From positions 388,415-452,414 of the forward strand of contig MU858060.1 of the NCBI GenBank assembly GCA_033297075.1: DNA of 64,000 nucleotides, given 5' to 3'. A program made the position numbers and the translations under genes. The stretch's first letter is position 1. Each line of letters opens with the position of its first letter. Shown piece by piece: positions 1 through 12,498 of this stretch. Source of the stretch: Rhypophila decipiens. Lineage: Eukaryota > Ascomycota > Sordariomycetes > Sordariales > Naviculisporaceae. Below the pieces are notes generated by a model. That model was not told where the DNA came from. It did not search any database and worked only from the letters and a program-made list of their open reading frames with translations.

Positions 1-156
1 TTTAATGTTTGGATTTGGTCCCAGCTGACCTATCGCTATGCTAAATCATCGATAAAATGAGCGACCCCGAGGCCAGAAAACCTCAAAGCTCCACGCAGAA
101 GAATGAGTTGTCATCATCATTATATACATAGCGTCGTCCAAAAAAATCACAGGCAC

Positions 157-3100
157 TCACTGGTACTCTGGCTTGAGACTCCAGATACCTCTCATGCTAG
201 ACCCATGCTTTTCCATCTTAGCAACCTTCGATAAGGCCGCCTTGAAATGCTCAGCTTGTCTGGGCCCGGTGCAGTAAGCATTGAAATGGTCAACCAAAAG
301 CTTCGATGGGACCTTCCCGCCATGCCTCTTCACAAACGCCGGAATCATAGTCTCAAAGTCTTTCGCCTTGAGATTACGGTCGGCTCCGCTTGGTGTTCCT
401 GACCTGGAACTACCTGCACTTCCCGAGGCCAGACCCTGACGATTCGAGACTCCCGACAGAACGCTGGCCCCACTAGGGCCTCCTCGTCCTCGGCGGGCGT
501 TAGAAACAGGACGACCAGCCTCACCAAACTCTCCCGTCCACGTCACCGTTCCAATCGGCACATTACGAGCCGCCTCGCCGGCTCTGCGAAGGCTTGCCGC
601 CGCCTGGGCAGCGATGCGGTCTGCCTCAATCTGCAGCATCTTGCGGTCCGCTTTGACTGCCTTCTTACCATTCATGATCTCGTCATGCTCCAAGGCGCTG
701 TGAACCGCAGAACGTGCAAATAGTCCTTCCATCAGGCGGTCCTCTTCGTTGGGTGGAGCCTCAGGTTCACCCTTGTACGTCTCAAGACCTGCAATGCCCT
801 CGATTGTGCCAAGACCGTCGTCCTCTCCATCCTTTTTCGTTTCGGCACCGTCTGCGCCAATCTCAGGCGCGCGGTAGGGAATGGTGTCTGTACCCGGCAT
901 GATGAGCTCTCTAGGCCCAGAACGCTTCAGATTCTTCACCTCGCTCCCCTTGAAAATCTCACTCGTCTCCGTCTTGCCATCCTCGTACGAGTTAAGGCTA
1001 AAGAGATCATGAAGATCACTGATGTTGAACGATGTCTGTTGCTTGGGGTCCTTCAACACCTTGTTCGAGAGAAACTGCTTGAAGATTTGGCGATGGTATA
1101 TCTTTTCCTCGATCGTACCTGCTGTCATCAAACGGTAGATTGTGACTTGTCGTTTTTGTCCTAACCTCCAGGCGCGCTCCCGCGCCTGAACATCCGTTGA
1201 GGGATTCCAGTCTGGATCAAAGATGATGACACGGTTGGCGCCCGTCAAGTTGACGCCCAGTCCTCCGACTTTGGTCGTGAGCAAAAAGACGTCCAACTCT
1301 GGGTCATTGTTGAACTGATCAACCAAGGTCTGCCGCTGCTTGACTGGAGTCTTTCCGTCCATGCGCAAGTATCGAATGTCATTTTGACGTCTAACAAAGG
1401 CCTCGATGATATCCAACATCTGGACGCCTTGGCAGAACAAAAGTGTCTTGTGGCCCAGGCGTTTCCACATGGGCAGCAATGACTTGACCACCGCCAATTT
1501 TCCAGACTTGCTGGCACTGCCCCATTCGTAATTCGGCTTGTTTTTGAGCCGCGGGTCCAATAGGTCGGGGTGGTTGCAGATCTTACGAAGTATGTCTATG
1601 CCGTATAGCGACTGGCGGGTCCGGTTCAGGATTGAGGCCATGTCATCAGACTTGAGGAATAGCTCGTAGGCCTCTCTCTGGGGCCGAGATAGCTTGCAGA
1701 ACAGGACCTGCTCGCTCTTCTTTGGCAGATCAGCTGCCACATCTACCTTGAGCCGCTGAAGGAGGTAAGGGCTTATGGTTTCCTTCAGAGTCTCTGCGCA
1801 TTTCTGCGCCGTCATGACCTGTAGATTGCTGGCGTTGGCATAGCCTCCCAGTCTGATGGGAATTTCGAACTGGTTCCGAAAGTTAACAAGGGTGCCCAAG
1901 CGCATGGGGTAGACGAAATCGAACAGAGACCAGAGTTCTGTCAGGTTGTTTTGCATTGGAGTTCCAGAGAGTATCACGCGGTTGTGGGTTCGAAGCTCCT
2001 TACAATATATCGTGATGGCCGTGTTTGGATTTCGGATTTTGTGTCCCTCGTCGAGGACGGCATAGCCCCATTCGACTGGGATTAGAACATCACCGTAGGT
2101 TTGAAGGCCTGCATATGTAGTAACCAAGACATGGCCGTGTTTAGCTACTCGGTCGACGATTTTCTTGGCCGCCTTGCTCGACTTGCTGGGCTTCCTCTCG
2201 TCCCACGTGTCTTCGTTATCCTCCATCTCGCCTTCATCGTGCACATTAAGCATACCGCTTCCGGACGAGTGCAGGATCGAGACCCGGAGTGGCGGCCACC
2301 AGCGGTGAAACTCGTTGACCCATTGTCGCAAAACAGTGGCCGGGGCAACCACAATAACGGGCTTCTTCAACATCTTGCTGTAATGCAACGCTGCCACAAA
2401 CGAGATCAGCTGAACCGTTTTCCCGAGCCCCATCTCATCCCCTACTATTCCGCCGACTTGTTGGGCGTAGAGCTCCGCAAGCCACTGGACGCCCGTCTTC
2501 TGGTAATCGAAGAGTGAGGGATATATATCGCCTGGAAGCTTGAGTCCGTTCTCGAACTGGTGGTCGGGTTGGTCTGGGGACGGCTTGAACCATTCGGGAG
2601 TGCTATCGTCCATGTCGATGGGTTGGCCAAGGTTCTCCTGACGACGACGGCGAGCTCTGCTTCTTCGTTCAACCCAATCCTGTAGTCTTCTTTGATAGAC
2701 GGCTTCATTCCCATCATCAATACCACTCAAATCAACCGTTTCCTCAGCATCTTTGATGACTTTCTTCCGCTTTGACTTTGGCGTCATGTCAGTCATATCA
2801 ACATCGGACTCTGGTGACTCGGGAGAGGGTGCTTCTGAAAATGATTCTTCTGGCTCGAATTCATCTGAGGAGCCAGTGGCTTGTTTGGCCTCTCTCTTCC
2901 GCTTCCTAGGCCGTAGAGAGAACTCAGACTCAACAGCCACAGCAACATCGCCAGCATCCTCATAGAAACCTGGAAGTCTGAGGTTCTGGTGGGAGCGAGG
3001 GCCCTCGGTGACTTGATCCTCCAGCTCTTCTGCAACGGCTTCATCCTCAGCCGTAATGATGGCATCGGCCAGATCGCCTTCAACGCCCTCAGGCCGAGGG

Positions 3101-3639
3101 CCGCCGATTTTGGCGAAGGGTGTGATTTTGCCCGTTCGAATCAGATATTCGCGCTGGGTCTCATTGGGGAGCTTACCGCCTGCGGCATTTGACAAGCCAT
3201 CTTCGGGATCTTGCCGGTTACGTTGCTCTATGCGCGCCTTGCAATCAGATATGTCTTTATCGCAAAGCTCGATCTCTGCATTGACCCGAGCAATCTCCTG
3301 TTCGATGCGCAGTTTGAGCTTTGGGGTTGTGTGCGATGCGCGAAGCTTTTGTTGTTGCGTCTTCTTTTGACTCTCAAGCCTCGATTTCGCCAGTTCGGCC
3401 TTCTCGATGCGTTTCTGGTCTCGCTTGTCCTCGGCTTCGATCAGAGCACGGTTTGCTTGAAGACTAATGTCACGCTCGAGGTCATCCTGGTCCCTGACAT
3501 TCTCCGTCAAGTTTCTGAGGGCAGATTCTTCATCGAGTTCCGTCGCTGGATCGAATGGGGTGGGCGATGTCGCATCGGTTTCGGGGGGTGTGTCGGAACT
3601 CCCGCCGACCGGGACCGCCGACTGGAATTGCGAGTTCAT
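157..3639 (-). CDS. RAD26: RAD26/CSB-type SNF2 DNA-dependent ATPase
   Basis: Single-exon gene of 1160 aa. It is a Swi2/Snf2 translocase of the Rad26/ERCC6 group, which acts at stalled RNA polymerase II in transcription-coupled nucleotide excision repair in the nucleus. Visible features: an N-terminal charged coiled-coil stretch (about residues 55-140), an acidic/basic linker with KRKRE-type nuclear signals (about 240-300), Walker A GDEMGLGKT near residue 400, the DEGH box near 527, and helicase motif VI QARERAWRLGQ near 820. The C-terminal tail is rich in Gly, Ser and Arg and ends in a conserved-looking segment that may be the ubiquitin-binding region of CSB proteins. Length is close to yeast Rad26 (about 1085 aa). 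The start is the first ATG of the frame and is followed by a low-complexity Pro/Thr/Ser segment. INO80-type or Swr1 ATPases are unlikely because there is no large insertion between the helicase lobes. Confidence 0.93.
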   Translation of the reverse strand: MNSQFQSAVPVGGSSDTPPETDATSPTPFDPATELDEESALRNLTENVRDQDDLERDISLQANRALIEAEDKRDQKRIEKAELAKSRLESQKKTQQQKLRASHTTPKLKLRIEQEIARVNAEIELCDKDISDCKARIEQRNRQDPEDGLSNAAGGKLPNETQREYLIRTGKITPFAKIGGPRPEGVEGDLADAIITAEDEAVAEELEDQVTEGPRSHQNLRLPGFYEDAGDVAVAVESEFSLRPRKRKREAKQATGSSDEFEPEESFSEAPSPESPESDVDMTDMTPKSKRKKVIKDAEETVDLSGIDDGNEAVYQRRLQDWVERRSRARRRRQENLGQPIDMDDSTPEWFKPSPDQPDHQFENGLKLPGDIYPSLFDYQKTGVQWLAELYAQQVGGIVGDEMGLGKTVQLISFVAALHYSKMLKKPVIVVAPATVLRQWVNEFHRWWPPLRVSILHSSGSGMLNVHDEGEMEDNEDTWDERKPSKSSKAAKKIVDRVAKHGHVLVTTYAGLQTYGDVLIPVEWGYAVLDEGHKIRNPNTAITIYCKELRTHNRVILSGTPMQNNLTELWSLFDFVYPMRLGTLVNFRNQFEIPIRLGGYANASNLQVMTAQKCAETLKETISPYLLQRLKVDVAADLPKKSEQVLFCKLSRPQREAYELFLKSDDMASILNRTRQSLYGIDILRKICNHPDLLDPRLKNKPNYEWGSASKSGKLAVVKSLLPMWKRLGHKTLLFCQGVQMLDIIEAFVRRQNDIRYLRMDGKTPVKQRQTLVDQFNNDPELDVFLLTTKVGGLGVNLTGANRVIIFDPDWNPSTDVQARERAWRLGQKRQVTIYRLMTAGTIEEKIYHRQIFKQFLSNKVLKDPKQQTSFNISDLHDLFSLNSYEDGKTETSEIFKGSEVKNLKRSGPRELIMPGTDTIPYRAPEIGADGAETKKDGEDDGLGTIEGIAGLETYKGEPEAPPNEEDRLMEGLFARSAVHSALEHDEIMNGKKAVKADRKMLQIEADRIAAQAAASLRRAGEAARNVPIGTVTWTGEFGEAGRPVSNARRGRGGPSGASVLSGVSNRQGLASGSAGSSRSGTPSGADRNLKAKDFETMIPAFVKRHGGKVPSKLLVDHFNAYCTGPRQAEHFKAALSKVAKMEKHGSSMRGIWSLKPEYQ

Positions 3640-4478
3640 GGCAAAGTTTGTTCCAGAAACGAGGCCATGGAAGGATAAAGCGAGAGACCCGAGGCTGGAG
3701 GCTCAGGGCAGTGAGATTTGATCGACGGATTATAGCTAAAAAGACGTGCGGCTTGTAAAATTTCGGAAACAAAATTGTAGAAGGTGCACCGCGCGGAAGG
3801 CGTATGTGCTAGTGGGGTTGAGCAGTCTTGAATCCTCTCTAGATCGAAGAATATACGAGCAAACTATGAACGAGTAAAGGAAGGTGTCACAAATAGACAA
3901 AGCAAGCTAGCTTGCTCGAAAAAAAGCAGTTGTTCGCGATGCAAAGGAGTAGAGTGAGCATCAGGATTGATGGCGACAACCGTAAAGTGAAGTACGGACA
4001 CGGGTTGTTCGGTATGACGCATTCACTGGTCGATCGCGACAGTGCCTGTTGCGGTCATCACGTTGTCAGGTGACCAATCGCAGGAGTCCTTTAAGTGCAA
4101 TTTGGCTGAGGTAAGCTGCGAAGGGCACTGCAGTTGTGTGGTGACTAATCTTATTATTAGTGCTTCCGTGATGAGAAGGTGGAGGACTGGACTGCTTCTC
4201 CAAGAAGAAATGTAAATATCTCATCACACGATTGTGAGAGGGAAATCATCTGTTTTGTAAGTTTTTATTTCAACATTGCCATAACTCTTGGCAAGTAATG
4301 TGTCTTTTCACTGACACATTTCTGCCTTTCCAGCAAAACTTTGGGGCTCTTGAGCATCCCATTTCATGGGCAGTGAGCCAAGTGACGCCTGGATTCTAGT
4401 TTCGCAAACATTCGGCACTACGCTGAGAAGCGTCTTCCGTCAGCTTCTGGAATCGATCTTGATTTGAATCGTCTCATA
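3640..4478. other. Intergenic region, divergent promoters
   Basis: No convincing coding sequence lies between RAD26 (-) and the reductase-like gene (+). A possible 5'-UTR intron of the rightward gene runs about 4257-4333: a GTAAGT donor, a CACTGAC branch-like motif and a TTTCCAG acceptor. This is inferred from splice consensus only. Confidence 0.4.
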
Positions 4479-5858
4479 ATGCCGCGGCCGACTTTCACTT
4501 CATATATGGCGATGCCACTGGCGAGACACAATCTCTCTCAATCTTCACAGTCATACTCCGTTCGTGCGCCAGCTTGGCTCCAAAAACTTGTATCAGATGT
4601 GACCAAGGGTCCAAAACTGTATGCCTGGACGATTGAGAACCTGGAGGCTCACCGTCAAAAGCGAGACACGAAGTTGGAATTGCATACGAGGAACCTGGTT
4701 CAGGCAGATGCCACCAAGCGTGTTCATATCCTGGGCATTGGGAATCTGGGCAGGCTGTATGCCACTTCTCTTGCTAACTTGGGCGAAGCTCCCATCACTC
4801 TGGTTTTGCACCGAAAGGGCCTCTTGGAGCAATGGGCATCAGAACCGGCAATCGAAATTACCCGCCGAGGCGTCACCGAGAGGGTCGAAAATTTCGATGT
4901 CGAGTGGTGGACTGAGGAGAAACCACCAGTCGGCCCTGTTCGAGAAGTCTGTCGAGGATGCAGCATCTCAAACCTCATAGTTTCCACCAAAGCTCCAGAT
5001 GCTCTTCCACAGGTTGACAGACTACGCCGCTACCTCGACGCCAAGTCAACAGTGGCATTTGTGCAGAACGGGATGAACAGGTTATGGCCTCCCAACGGCG
5101 CCATTTACAACGACAAACGGTTTCTGCCAAATCAGCACCCAAACTGGATTCATTGTGTCACTACTCATGGCGTCACCTCCCTCGGCCCTTTGAAAAGCAT
5201 ACACGCCTCTCCTGCTGACATTGCCATGGGCCCAGTTTCGCTGAACCCAGAGACTCGAGACTGTTCGGACTATCTCGTGGAACAGATCTTGCGAGCACCG
5301 CACCTATCAGCCCGTGCAGTTCCTACATCAGCTCTCTGGGTTCTACAACTAGAAAAGCTGGTGGTAAATTCCACCATCAACCCCTTGACCGCACTTCTAC
5401 GTTGCAAGAATGGTTCACTCTTCTCGGAATCTGGAGACAGCGCCTCCGAGAAAGTCATGGATCTGCTCATAGATGAAGCCAGCCTTGTGCTCCAGGCCCT
5501 GGTGCAGCATCCCAGCAGCCGTGAAATTCTTGCCGATAGTTCGTTTCCAGATACCGGTACTCACGAGAGCGTGGATCGAATGGCTCTGCTGGCCCGTTTC
5601 TCGCCTGCACGGCTGAGAGCAATGCTGCATCACGTGGGAGAGAAGGTAAAAGACAACACAAGCTCGATGTTGCAAGACGTTACTTCGGGGAAACAGACCG
5701 AGATTAGAGAATTCAACGGCTGGTTCGTTGACATGGCTGAATACTTGGGTCTTGAGACTCCTAATCACAAAGTTATATGCGACTTGGTAGAAAACAGTGG
5801 CCAGGTTCTGGGTCAAGACCAGCTCGGCAGACACTTCCCGGCAATCAACAAGCTGTAA
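4479..5858 (+). CDS. Ketopantoate reductase (ApbA/PanE)-like protein
   Basis: Single exon, 459 aa from the ATG at 4479; upstream in-frame sequence lacks another ATG. A Rossmann nucleotide-binding motif (HILGIGNLGRLYA) lies around residue 86. It is followed by the ApbA/PanE pattern: STKAPDA near 172, FVQNGM near 197 and a helical C-terminal domain with KLVVNSTINPLTAL near 293. The family reduces 2-dehydropantoate to pantoate with NADPH (pantothenate/CoA pathway), but fungal members of this long type are often of unproven substrate. The first ~85 residues are basic and hydroxylated without acidic clusters, which could be a mitochondrial presequence; that is inference. The gene stands alone between RAD26 and a gene-poor region. 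Fold assignment is firm, exact substrate is not. Confidence 0.85.
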   Translation: MPRPTFTSYMAMPLARHNLSQSSQSYSVRAPAWLQKLVSDVTKGPKLYAWTIENLEAHRQKRDTKLELHTRNLVQADATKRVHILGIGNLGRLYATSLANLGEAPITLVLHRKGLLEQWASEPAIEITRRGVTERVENFDVEWWTEEKPPVGPVREVCRGCSISNLIVSTKAPDALPQVDRLRRYLDAKSTVAFVQNGMNRLWPPNGAIYNDKRFLPNQHPNWIHCVTTHGVTSLGPLKSIHASPADIAMGPVSLNPETRDCSDYLVEQILRAPHLSARAVPTSALWVLQLEKLVVNSTINPLTALLRCKNGSLFSESGDSASEKVMDLLIDEASLVLQALVQHPSSREILADSSFPDTGTHESVDRMALLARFSPARLRAMLHHVGEKVKDNTSSMLQDVTSGKQTEIREFNGWFVDMAEYLGLETPNHKVICDLVENSGQVLGQDQLGRHFPAINKL

Positions 5859-8800
5859 TATCGCCAACCCCAGGCTATAGAAAAACGTCGGAGTCCGGCA
5901 GGGGCACTGACATCGCGGGGGCTGCTGGCGCTCGGGGCAATCTTTGTAGTTTGCACCAGGTCAGGGGTCCGCATCCGCATGCAGCCATCAGTCATCCGTC
6001 CCTCTGCACTCTGTATATCTGCACATAGCACGATTGTTGATTGTGGCACCCATCTTGATAATCGGCTGAACCTGTGGGCGGACGCCGAGTTGTCCGACGG
6101 GGCTCTCAAGCGCCACAACCTTCAACCTTGCTGGACGCGGCAGAAGTCCAACAGTCCTCAATTCTTCGAATTCATGGCCGCGCTCACATCATGAAGTCCA
6201 GACAAGAATGCTCGAAATGATACACTGCAACACTATGTGGTCATGAATGACCGGACAACAGGGCAGCATGGCGGGCCGGAATCAGCGGAATCAACGGATG
6301 GTCCAGGGATGATCTGGTTACCACAGTTGGCGCAGACCGGGCACTGGCGGTTGGATGTGCTCAAGGAGGGATGCCTCGTACCAGAACCAAATCCTGGACT
6401 GGCAATGAGGAAGAGAGCGCCAGCGGCAGGGACATGCTTCCCATCATCTGCTCCTTTCAGCAACGGCTCATCAACTCATCAAAGCGAGAAACGGATGCCA
6501 GCCCAATGAGAAGTGGGCACGAAAGGCTCTTCACCGACACAAACCACCTTGCTCCTCGTTCGCCCCCTCTTTGCCTCACCGCCCTTGGCTTTTGCTTTGT
6601 ACACGTATGGCACGTGTATGGTCCATTGAACGACTATGACCTTCGGCGTCAGTGGCTAAGGTCCTCACTCCTCATGAGCGCTGGGTCCAGAACATCAGAG
6701 AGTGCGACATGCCATGATACCATTCTCGTCTTGCCCTTTAGGGACGCGAAACAACCTTGGTTGGGAACTTTTGGTTCCTGTTCGGCGGGGTTGGTTGCTT
6801 AACACGACCTCATATACCTCTGATATAATGGGTGATATAAGCCAGGTAGTCGGTATAACAGGTCCGATTATTGCAGCCCGGGGTGCAAATTCTAACCAGC
6901 CGCCTCCACCCAGAGGTCGCCTCATCAAGGCCTCTCCCCGCTCGTGACGTTTTCTTCACGCTGATCCTTGCGAGCAGTTGTTGATACGAAGAGCCTTGCG
7001 GTCCATGGCAGCAGCGGTCCAGCTCTCCAAGAAAACACAAGTAGCGATTGCCTAGCTGCATCTTGGGCTAAGTTCTCATGCCTCTAATGACATGGCAAAA
7101 GCTCGTGCCAAGGCAAAACGGAGAAGGCGGGCGCACTGCGGACCATGATCACAGCAAAGAAGTCGATATCAATCTATTCGAGACAAGGGCAGAAGACCAC
7201 GCTCACCAATCCCACCGCCAAGATAATTTTGAGCTGTGCTGTGCTTGACCGTCGACCGTCCGGGGGTAACTCGAGATAGAGCGAAGTCCGAAATGGCGAC
7301 AAGACGGATACATGGAATCAACTGTCGCGCATCGAGTACAAGGAGATACTTGGAGCTATCTTGGCCAGGAGAGGGCGGTACAGGCACGCGGGGAGAGCAG
7401 AAACATGAAAATGAGCATGAAGCCAGATATTGTGGCTTAATCTCCGATTCGTTGAGTCCGCGCCCTAGGGTTACAATGACGGTGAGCCTGTGGGGTGAGT
7501 TTTTTCTGCTCGAACACACGATACACCAAGAAAATGGTCCCCTCGAGTCATTGGCAAGAGCTTCAAAATCTCACTAGGCCATGCTTGGTATGATCAAGCG
7601 CATTCAAGTAGAAAGCAGTGGTTGTACACTACCGGTACGTCTGCCGCGATCTGTGGTACTGGTGGAACTGACAGCACAACGACTGGACGTGCCTCCTGAC
7701 ACCGGGATAACACATTACCTTTGGCTCTGTCATTTTCAGATGGGGAATCAACCCAAACCCACGGAGATCAATTTACACAACAGTTGCAACCCGCTCTCAC
7801 GGGTCTCGAAAGGCAACGAGTCGTGATCAACGAGATCCGTGAGACGACACAGCGATTCGCGGTGATCATGTCGCATCGCATCGCAATCTTTTCGTCAAGA
7901 CTGCAATCTGCAAGCCGGCCCGGTGCCTGGTGCAAATTCTTGGAAAGCCAGGACATTTGTCCCCGGGAGCCTGGTGGACAGAACCGAAGCGCCAGCAACA
8001 TACGGAGTACTGAGCATCATGCTCCTGCTCCAGGCGAGCTTTGGCTACAGAATCCAGATAGGACGACATCAAGCTGCACACTGCACGTGCGTGTACATGT
8101 ACTACCGAGACTACCTTCCCCACGCCCGAGGGGCCTCTATGAATATCCGTCGACTGCCGTGTTAGCTGTCGCTTTTGCCTCGTGCAGGGTCTCCTGCTAG
8201 CCTCGCATGCTCCTGCATGCACAGAGACGAATCAGGTCGTCTTGCACTGCGAAACAAAACAAGGCTATCTCAAGAATGTCCTCCTTTGGACGATTATGTG
8301 CAGTGAATGAATGCACATGCAGCGTTGCATGCGAGTATGGTCAGCATCTCGTTGGGGAGCCTCTCACCCAAATAACTGCCCTCCACCTGCAGAAGTGTTT
8401 CAGGTTTGGCAAGCTCGACATCGACCACCACGCCATGGCGGTCCACTACAATGTTATGTATTTCACTTCCTGCCACGTCAGTTGCGGCCTCCCCCCCTTC
8501 CTGTCCGCTTCCCTGCATCCTCCACTTGTCCGATCGAGGCAGCCACTGTTCAGAGTCATAATGGACCCGGACTTTGCGGAAGACCATTCATCCGCATGAA
8601 TCGAGACCCGTCCATCAACATCTAGTCGCTATTTGCCGTGGTAATGTTTCGTGAGTAGCGAGTAGTACACTGCTCAGTCCGGGTGGTGATCGATGTTGTA
8701 CAGAAACGGCACGATCGACGTCATGTCACCCACCTCATACAGGACCGGACGATTCAGTGCTGATCCGCATTGCCCTGTCAAGGAAGTCGTCCTTACCTTA

Positions 8801-11258
8801 CCCGTCAAGTTGATGGATGAATTTTGAGACTCGATACCGATGCGCGTCTCTTCTTTCTTTCGCTATCCAAAACCCACCAGCTTGCGCCCAGCCTTCTGTA
8901 GGAACCCTTCCCTTCCGCCGTCCGAACAAGGATGAAATCAAGTCTCATAATGGTAGAGCCAAGGAGCTAGGCAAATGACAGACCAGCCACACCTTGCGGT
9001 ACCCGTACGCCGAGCGTTAGCACTCAGTGCGTGTGTCACTTCACCATTCGGCAACGGCAAGCAAGGAAGCGAAGACCCCCTGCCCCGGCTTTAGCTTGGG
9101 CTTCGGCCCCCACCTCCACCACAAAAGCCGTTGCGATGAAAGATGCACGGGTCGATTAACGGCTCGAAAAACCCCCGGCACCGCTGTCGCTGTCCACTAT
9201 AATTCCGACAAGCCAGCCCAGTCCAGTCCAGCCATGCCCTTTTAAAACATACAAGGAAAGGTAGCAAAGAAAAGTCGCCAGAAAAACAAACGTCTGCGGA
9301 TAAGCCAAACTTTGTTGCAACGTTCACAATACCACAGGGGATGCCCTTGCCTGTTCTGCCGATGGGCAGCCATGACGCTTGTGCCAGATGGGTCGCAAAT
9401 AAACATTCCGAAATGACGACAGGATCCTCACCAGGCCAGGAACAGACAGGCCAGCCTGGATGCTGATACGTACGGATAACACGGTATCATTGATGGGTAA
9501 TGAAAGCGATTCGATCATGGAACAACGCTATCGTAGCATCACAACAAATAAAATCTTACTCTGGCCCCATGATGATGGATGAAACAAACCTTGGACGGTA
9601 AAGGATGGGGGGGAAATAGAAACGAGAACCACTTGTTGTCCCTGCATGGTTCCTACCTACCGTAATGTCCTTCCATGCTTGTTGCCGCTGTAGTGTAGTA
9701 GCGTAGCAGCAAGATTACATTGTACCTTATGCTGGACTCTTTGTTGTTTCCCTTACCGCATTTTCATGAGATGGTCCCTAATTTGGAGAGAGGCCTCTGG
9801 CGCCTCGACCTCAACAAGACCGATGTTGGCAAAACGTGGTATGATCAAGGCTCTCTGGTCAATCTGGGCAGTCTAGCCTAGAAGAAAACTAGAAATTACT
9901 GTGGTATGTAGAACGATCCAGGCATCAAGAAATAAAAAGACACGACAAGCAATGCCGCAGTGCAGAGACGAAACAGACATGATAAGAGCCTAGAGCAAAA
10001 TTAAAGAGAAAAAAAAAGTTTATTAATCAATAATTAAAATATGCCGAGTCCACATGGGGGTGTTAATATCGAACAACACACAAGAGAAAAACAAAGTAAT
10101 GCGTATTTGTCCCCAACCAGCCCTTCTCCTTGCCCCAAATCACAACACCCCTCACCATGTGCTCCTGAACGAGTAAGTTGCAGGATGGTGCCTGACATAT
10201 CCAAAATGATGATATAATATCGACCCGTCTCATCCCACACCCAATACACACACAAAAAGGGGTGAATATACCCTTCCCCCAACCTCCCTCCTTTTCTAGG
10301 TGAATCCAGCACCAAACACAAACAACCTCCACATCGCATTATTCGTCTCTTCGTAGGGCCCCGACCAATCATCAGCGCCAACAACATCGCGAACCAAACG
10401 GGATACCCCTCGATGTATATGCGGTATGGGGATGAAGACAAAGGAGAAAGTCGTAGGGCGTCATCACCAACTACATCTTTTGCGGAGTAGGGTATTTCTT
10501 TAGAGGAAAGAAGAAGAAAACTCATGCATAAGTATCGTGTCATCCTTCGTACCCCTCAACTAAGTCTATGTAAAGTTTTATAATGAAAGGGCGAGGAGTG
10601 GCGATACAACCAAAAACAAGATGAAGGAAAAACAAGAACCATGTAGAAGAATATGAGGGGCTGTAAAACATCATCGTCGGCGGAATTCGGGGTATCTTTG
10701 GTTATTAACCCGCCTTGCCAAAAGAAAGGAAAAACCCAAACCAAAAGCCTCACCAGACACCCAGCAGGATATTCCCGCGAGTGACGACTGGGAAGGGAGG
10801 GAAGAAGAGAACTGAAAGAGAAACAAAGGAGATAGTAGAAAAATCCAACTTCCAATGACCCACCAAGCACCTTGTTCTAGATTGCTGCCGGAAACCAGAC
10901 GCCTCGCTGGAGAACAGATGAAAGACAGTATTAAATATGTATCTTAGAAGAACCCGAGACCGCCACTGCGGGGTTTCGGACCTGTGGATACCGGCGAATG
11001 TCAAGTCCGGGTACGGGGGGGTTGATCGTGTGTGTTTTCTGTTGAGCCATGTTCGTGGGATCCAGACTCGGGTTGAAGCTTCATCATGGTGATTCGAGGG
11101 CAGCCCTGTAGAAGTCGGATCCGCTCTTCATTTTGCTCTGGCCCTCGTGGTCGTGAAGAGCTGTAGTTGTCGCAGCGAAGTAGTCATTGAAGCTGCGAGG
11201 GGTAGACGGTTGTGTCCCCTGCCGCAGGAGCCGAGACTCCTGGGGGGGACATTGATTG
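5859..11258. other. 5.4-kb gene-poor region downstream of Myb gene
   Basis: I see no supportable gene here. Open frames are short, overlap on both strands and match no family. The region holds pyrimidine-rich tracts (about 8840-8950) and, around 9540-10560, A-rich and TTTATT stretches that could be 3' processing signals for leftward transcription. It may carry a long 3' UTR or non-coding transcripts of the Myb gene; nothing in the sequence proves this. Confidence 0.4.
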
Positions 11259-12498
11259 CTATAAGTTCTCTCCCAGGTTCCCTCCCAGCAACTCTGCTGC
11301 TCTCTCGCGACAGGCCACAGGCGTAAACCCTGTTCCAACCTTGTTAGCGACAATCCGCCACTTCTCATTTTCGTAATCCTGGAGCGCCGTGCGGAGCTTT
11401 TGATCCTACATAGCCTTAGTTAGCAGGATCCAGTTATTGAGCTCCAAGTCAGTCGACTCACTGTTTCGTCTGTCCATTGCGTTGTTTTCGCCTTGAGCTT
11501 TGTGCAGTAGCGCACCTGGAGCGTCCCACTCGACCTCCCGGGGAAGAAATCCGCAATTTGCTTCCAAGTCAGGCTCTTGTTCTCCTTCAGGTCTATCAGC
11601 AGCTGGTCGTCTTCTGGTGTGAACTTCAACTTGGGCCCCCTTGGTCTCGGGGCGGGAGGAGGCATTCCCGCTTGACCCACGACACTTGGGGCTCCCCCAC
11701 CACCACTCTCCCCCTCGCGGCGCATCATTTTGTTCGGTGGACCTGTGTCTGGTAGCCGATGATGATGATGGGTAGGCGGCGCTGTCTGGGGGTATGCAGA
11801 ACCCATGGGTGTTTGCTGCATGGATTCTAGATCGCTCTGCTCCATTTCGGAGAGCCCTGGAACAGAGAGGTCTAGGTCATCGGGCCGTGGGCGCTTGACA
11901 CCTGCTCCTGGACCATGGGTTGGAGTTAGAGACGGAAAGAGAGGCGCGACCACGGAATGGGGCGACGGCCCGGGAGCTCCATAGTGCGAGGGTCCCGGAT
12001 GCCCCATGTGTCTCGCGCCATGATGCCCGCCCATGTGTGCCGGGTCCGTGAGGATGGGGTGCGGATGATGGGACGTCGTGTAGTGCTGTGGCAAGCCATG
12101 GTGCGATTGATGAGGTGGCGGTTCATGCAAGCTCGACGGTCCTCCGTGCTGGAGCGAGTTTCGGTGGTGGTGCGCATCATAGGCGTGCGAGACTTGGCTT
12201 TGCTCGCCCGTATGCGGCTCCTGTGGTGAATAGTCGACATTGTAGTCCGGTCCTACACGGTAGTTGCCCGCCAGTGTGTCTCCAATACATGGGTTCCGCC
12301 AGAGCGAACCGCTCTGGCTGGTCGCCGGGTTCTGAAGGGAAAGAATTGGTTAGGACTGAGCCCCGGAGGGCTGCGTCGGAAGCGGATTTGGCGTGCCGGT
12401 TGGGCAGGGACAGTCTTGGAGCCGCTTCTGTTGACCCTGTGGACTGGTGTAGGGCTGTGTCGAGAAAACGACGACGATGGTGGAGGGACAGAGCTCAT
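11259..12498 (-). CDS. Two-repeat Myb/SANT transcription factor-like protein
   Basis: Three-exon model: 12498-12436, 12331-11462, 11405-11259, giving 359 aa. Intron 2 (11406-11461) has a GTGAGT donor, GCTAAC branch and TAG acceptor. Removing it completes a second Myb repeat, so the model is strong there. Intron 1 (12332-12435) has a clear TTCTTTCCCTTCAG acceptor but a weak GTCAAC donor, so the first exon is tentative; an alternative ATG lies at 12633. The first ~240 residues are low complexity, rich in His, Pro, Gly and Ser. Repeat 1 begins KLKFTPEDDQLL and repeat 2 begins TQWTDETDQKLR; both keep the spaced tryptophans of Myb helices. The product is presumably a nuclear DNA-binding regulator. 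It stands alone between two gene-poor regions, which suggests elaborate regulation. Target genes cannot be told. Confidence 0.82.
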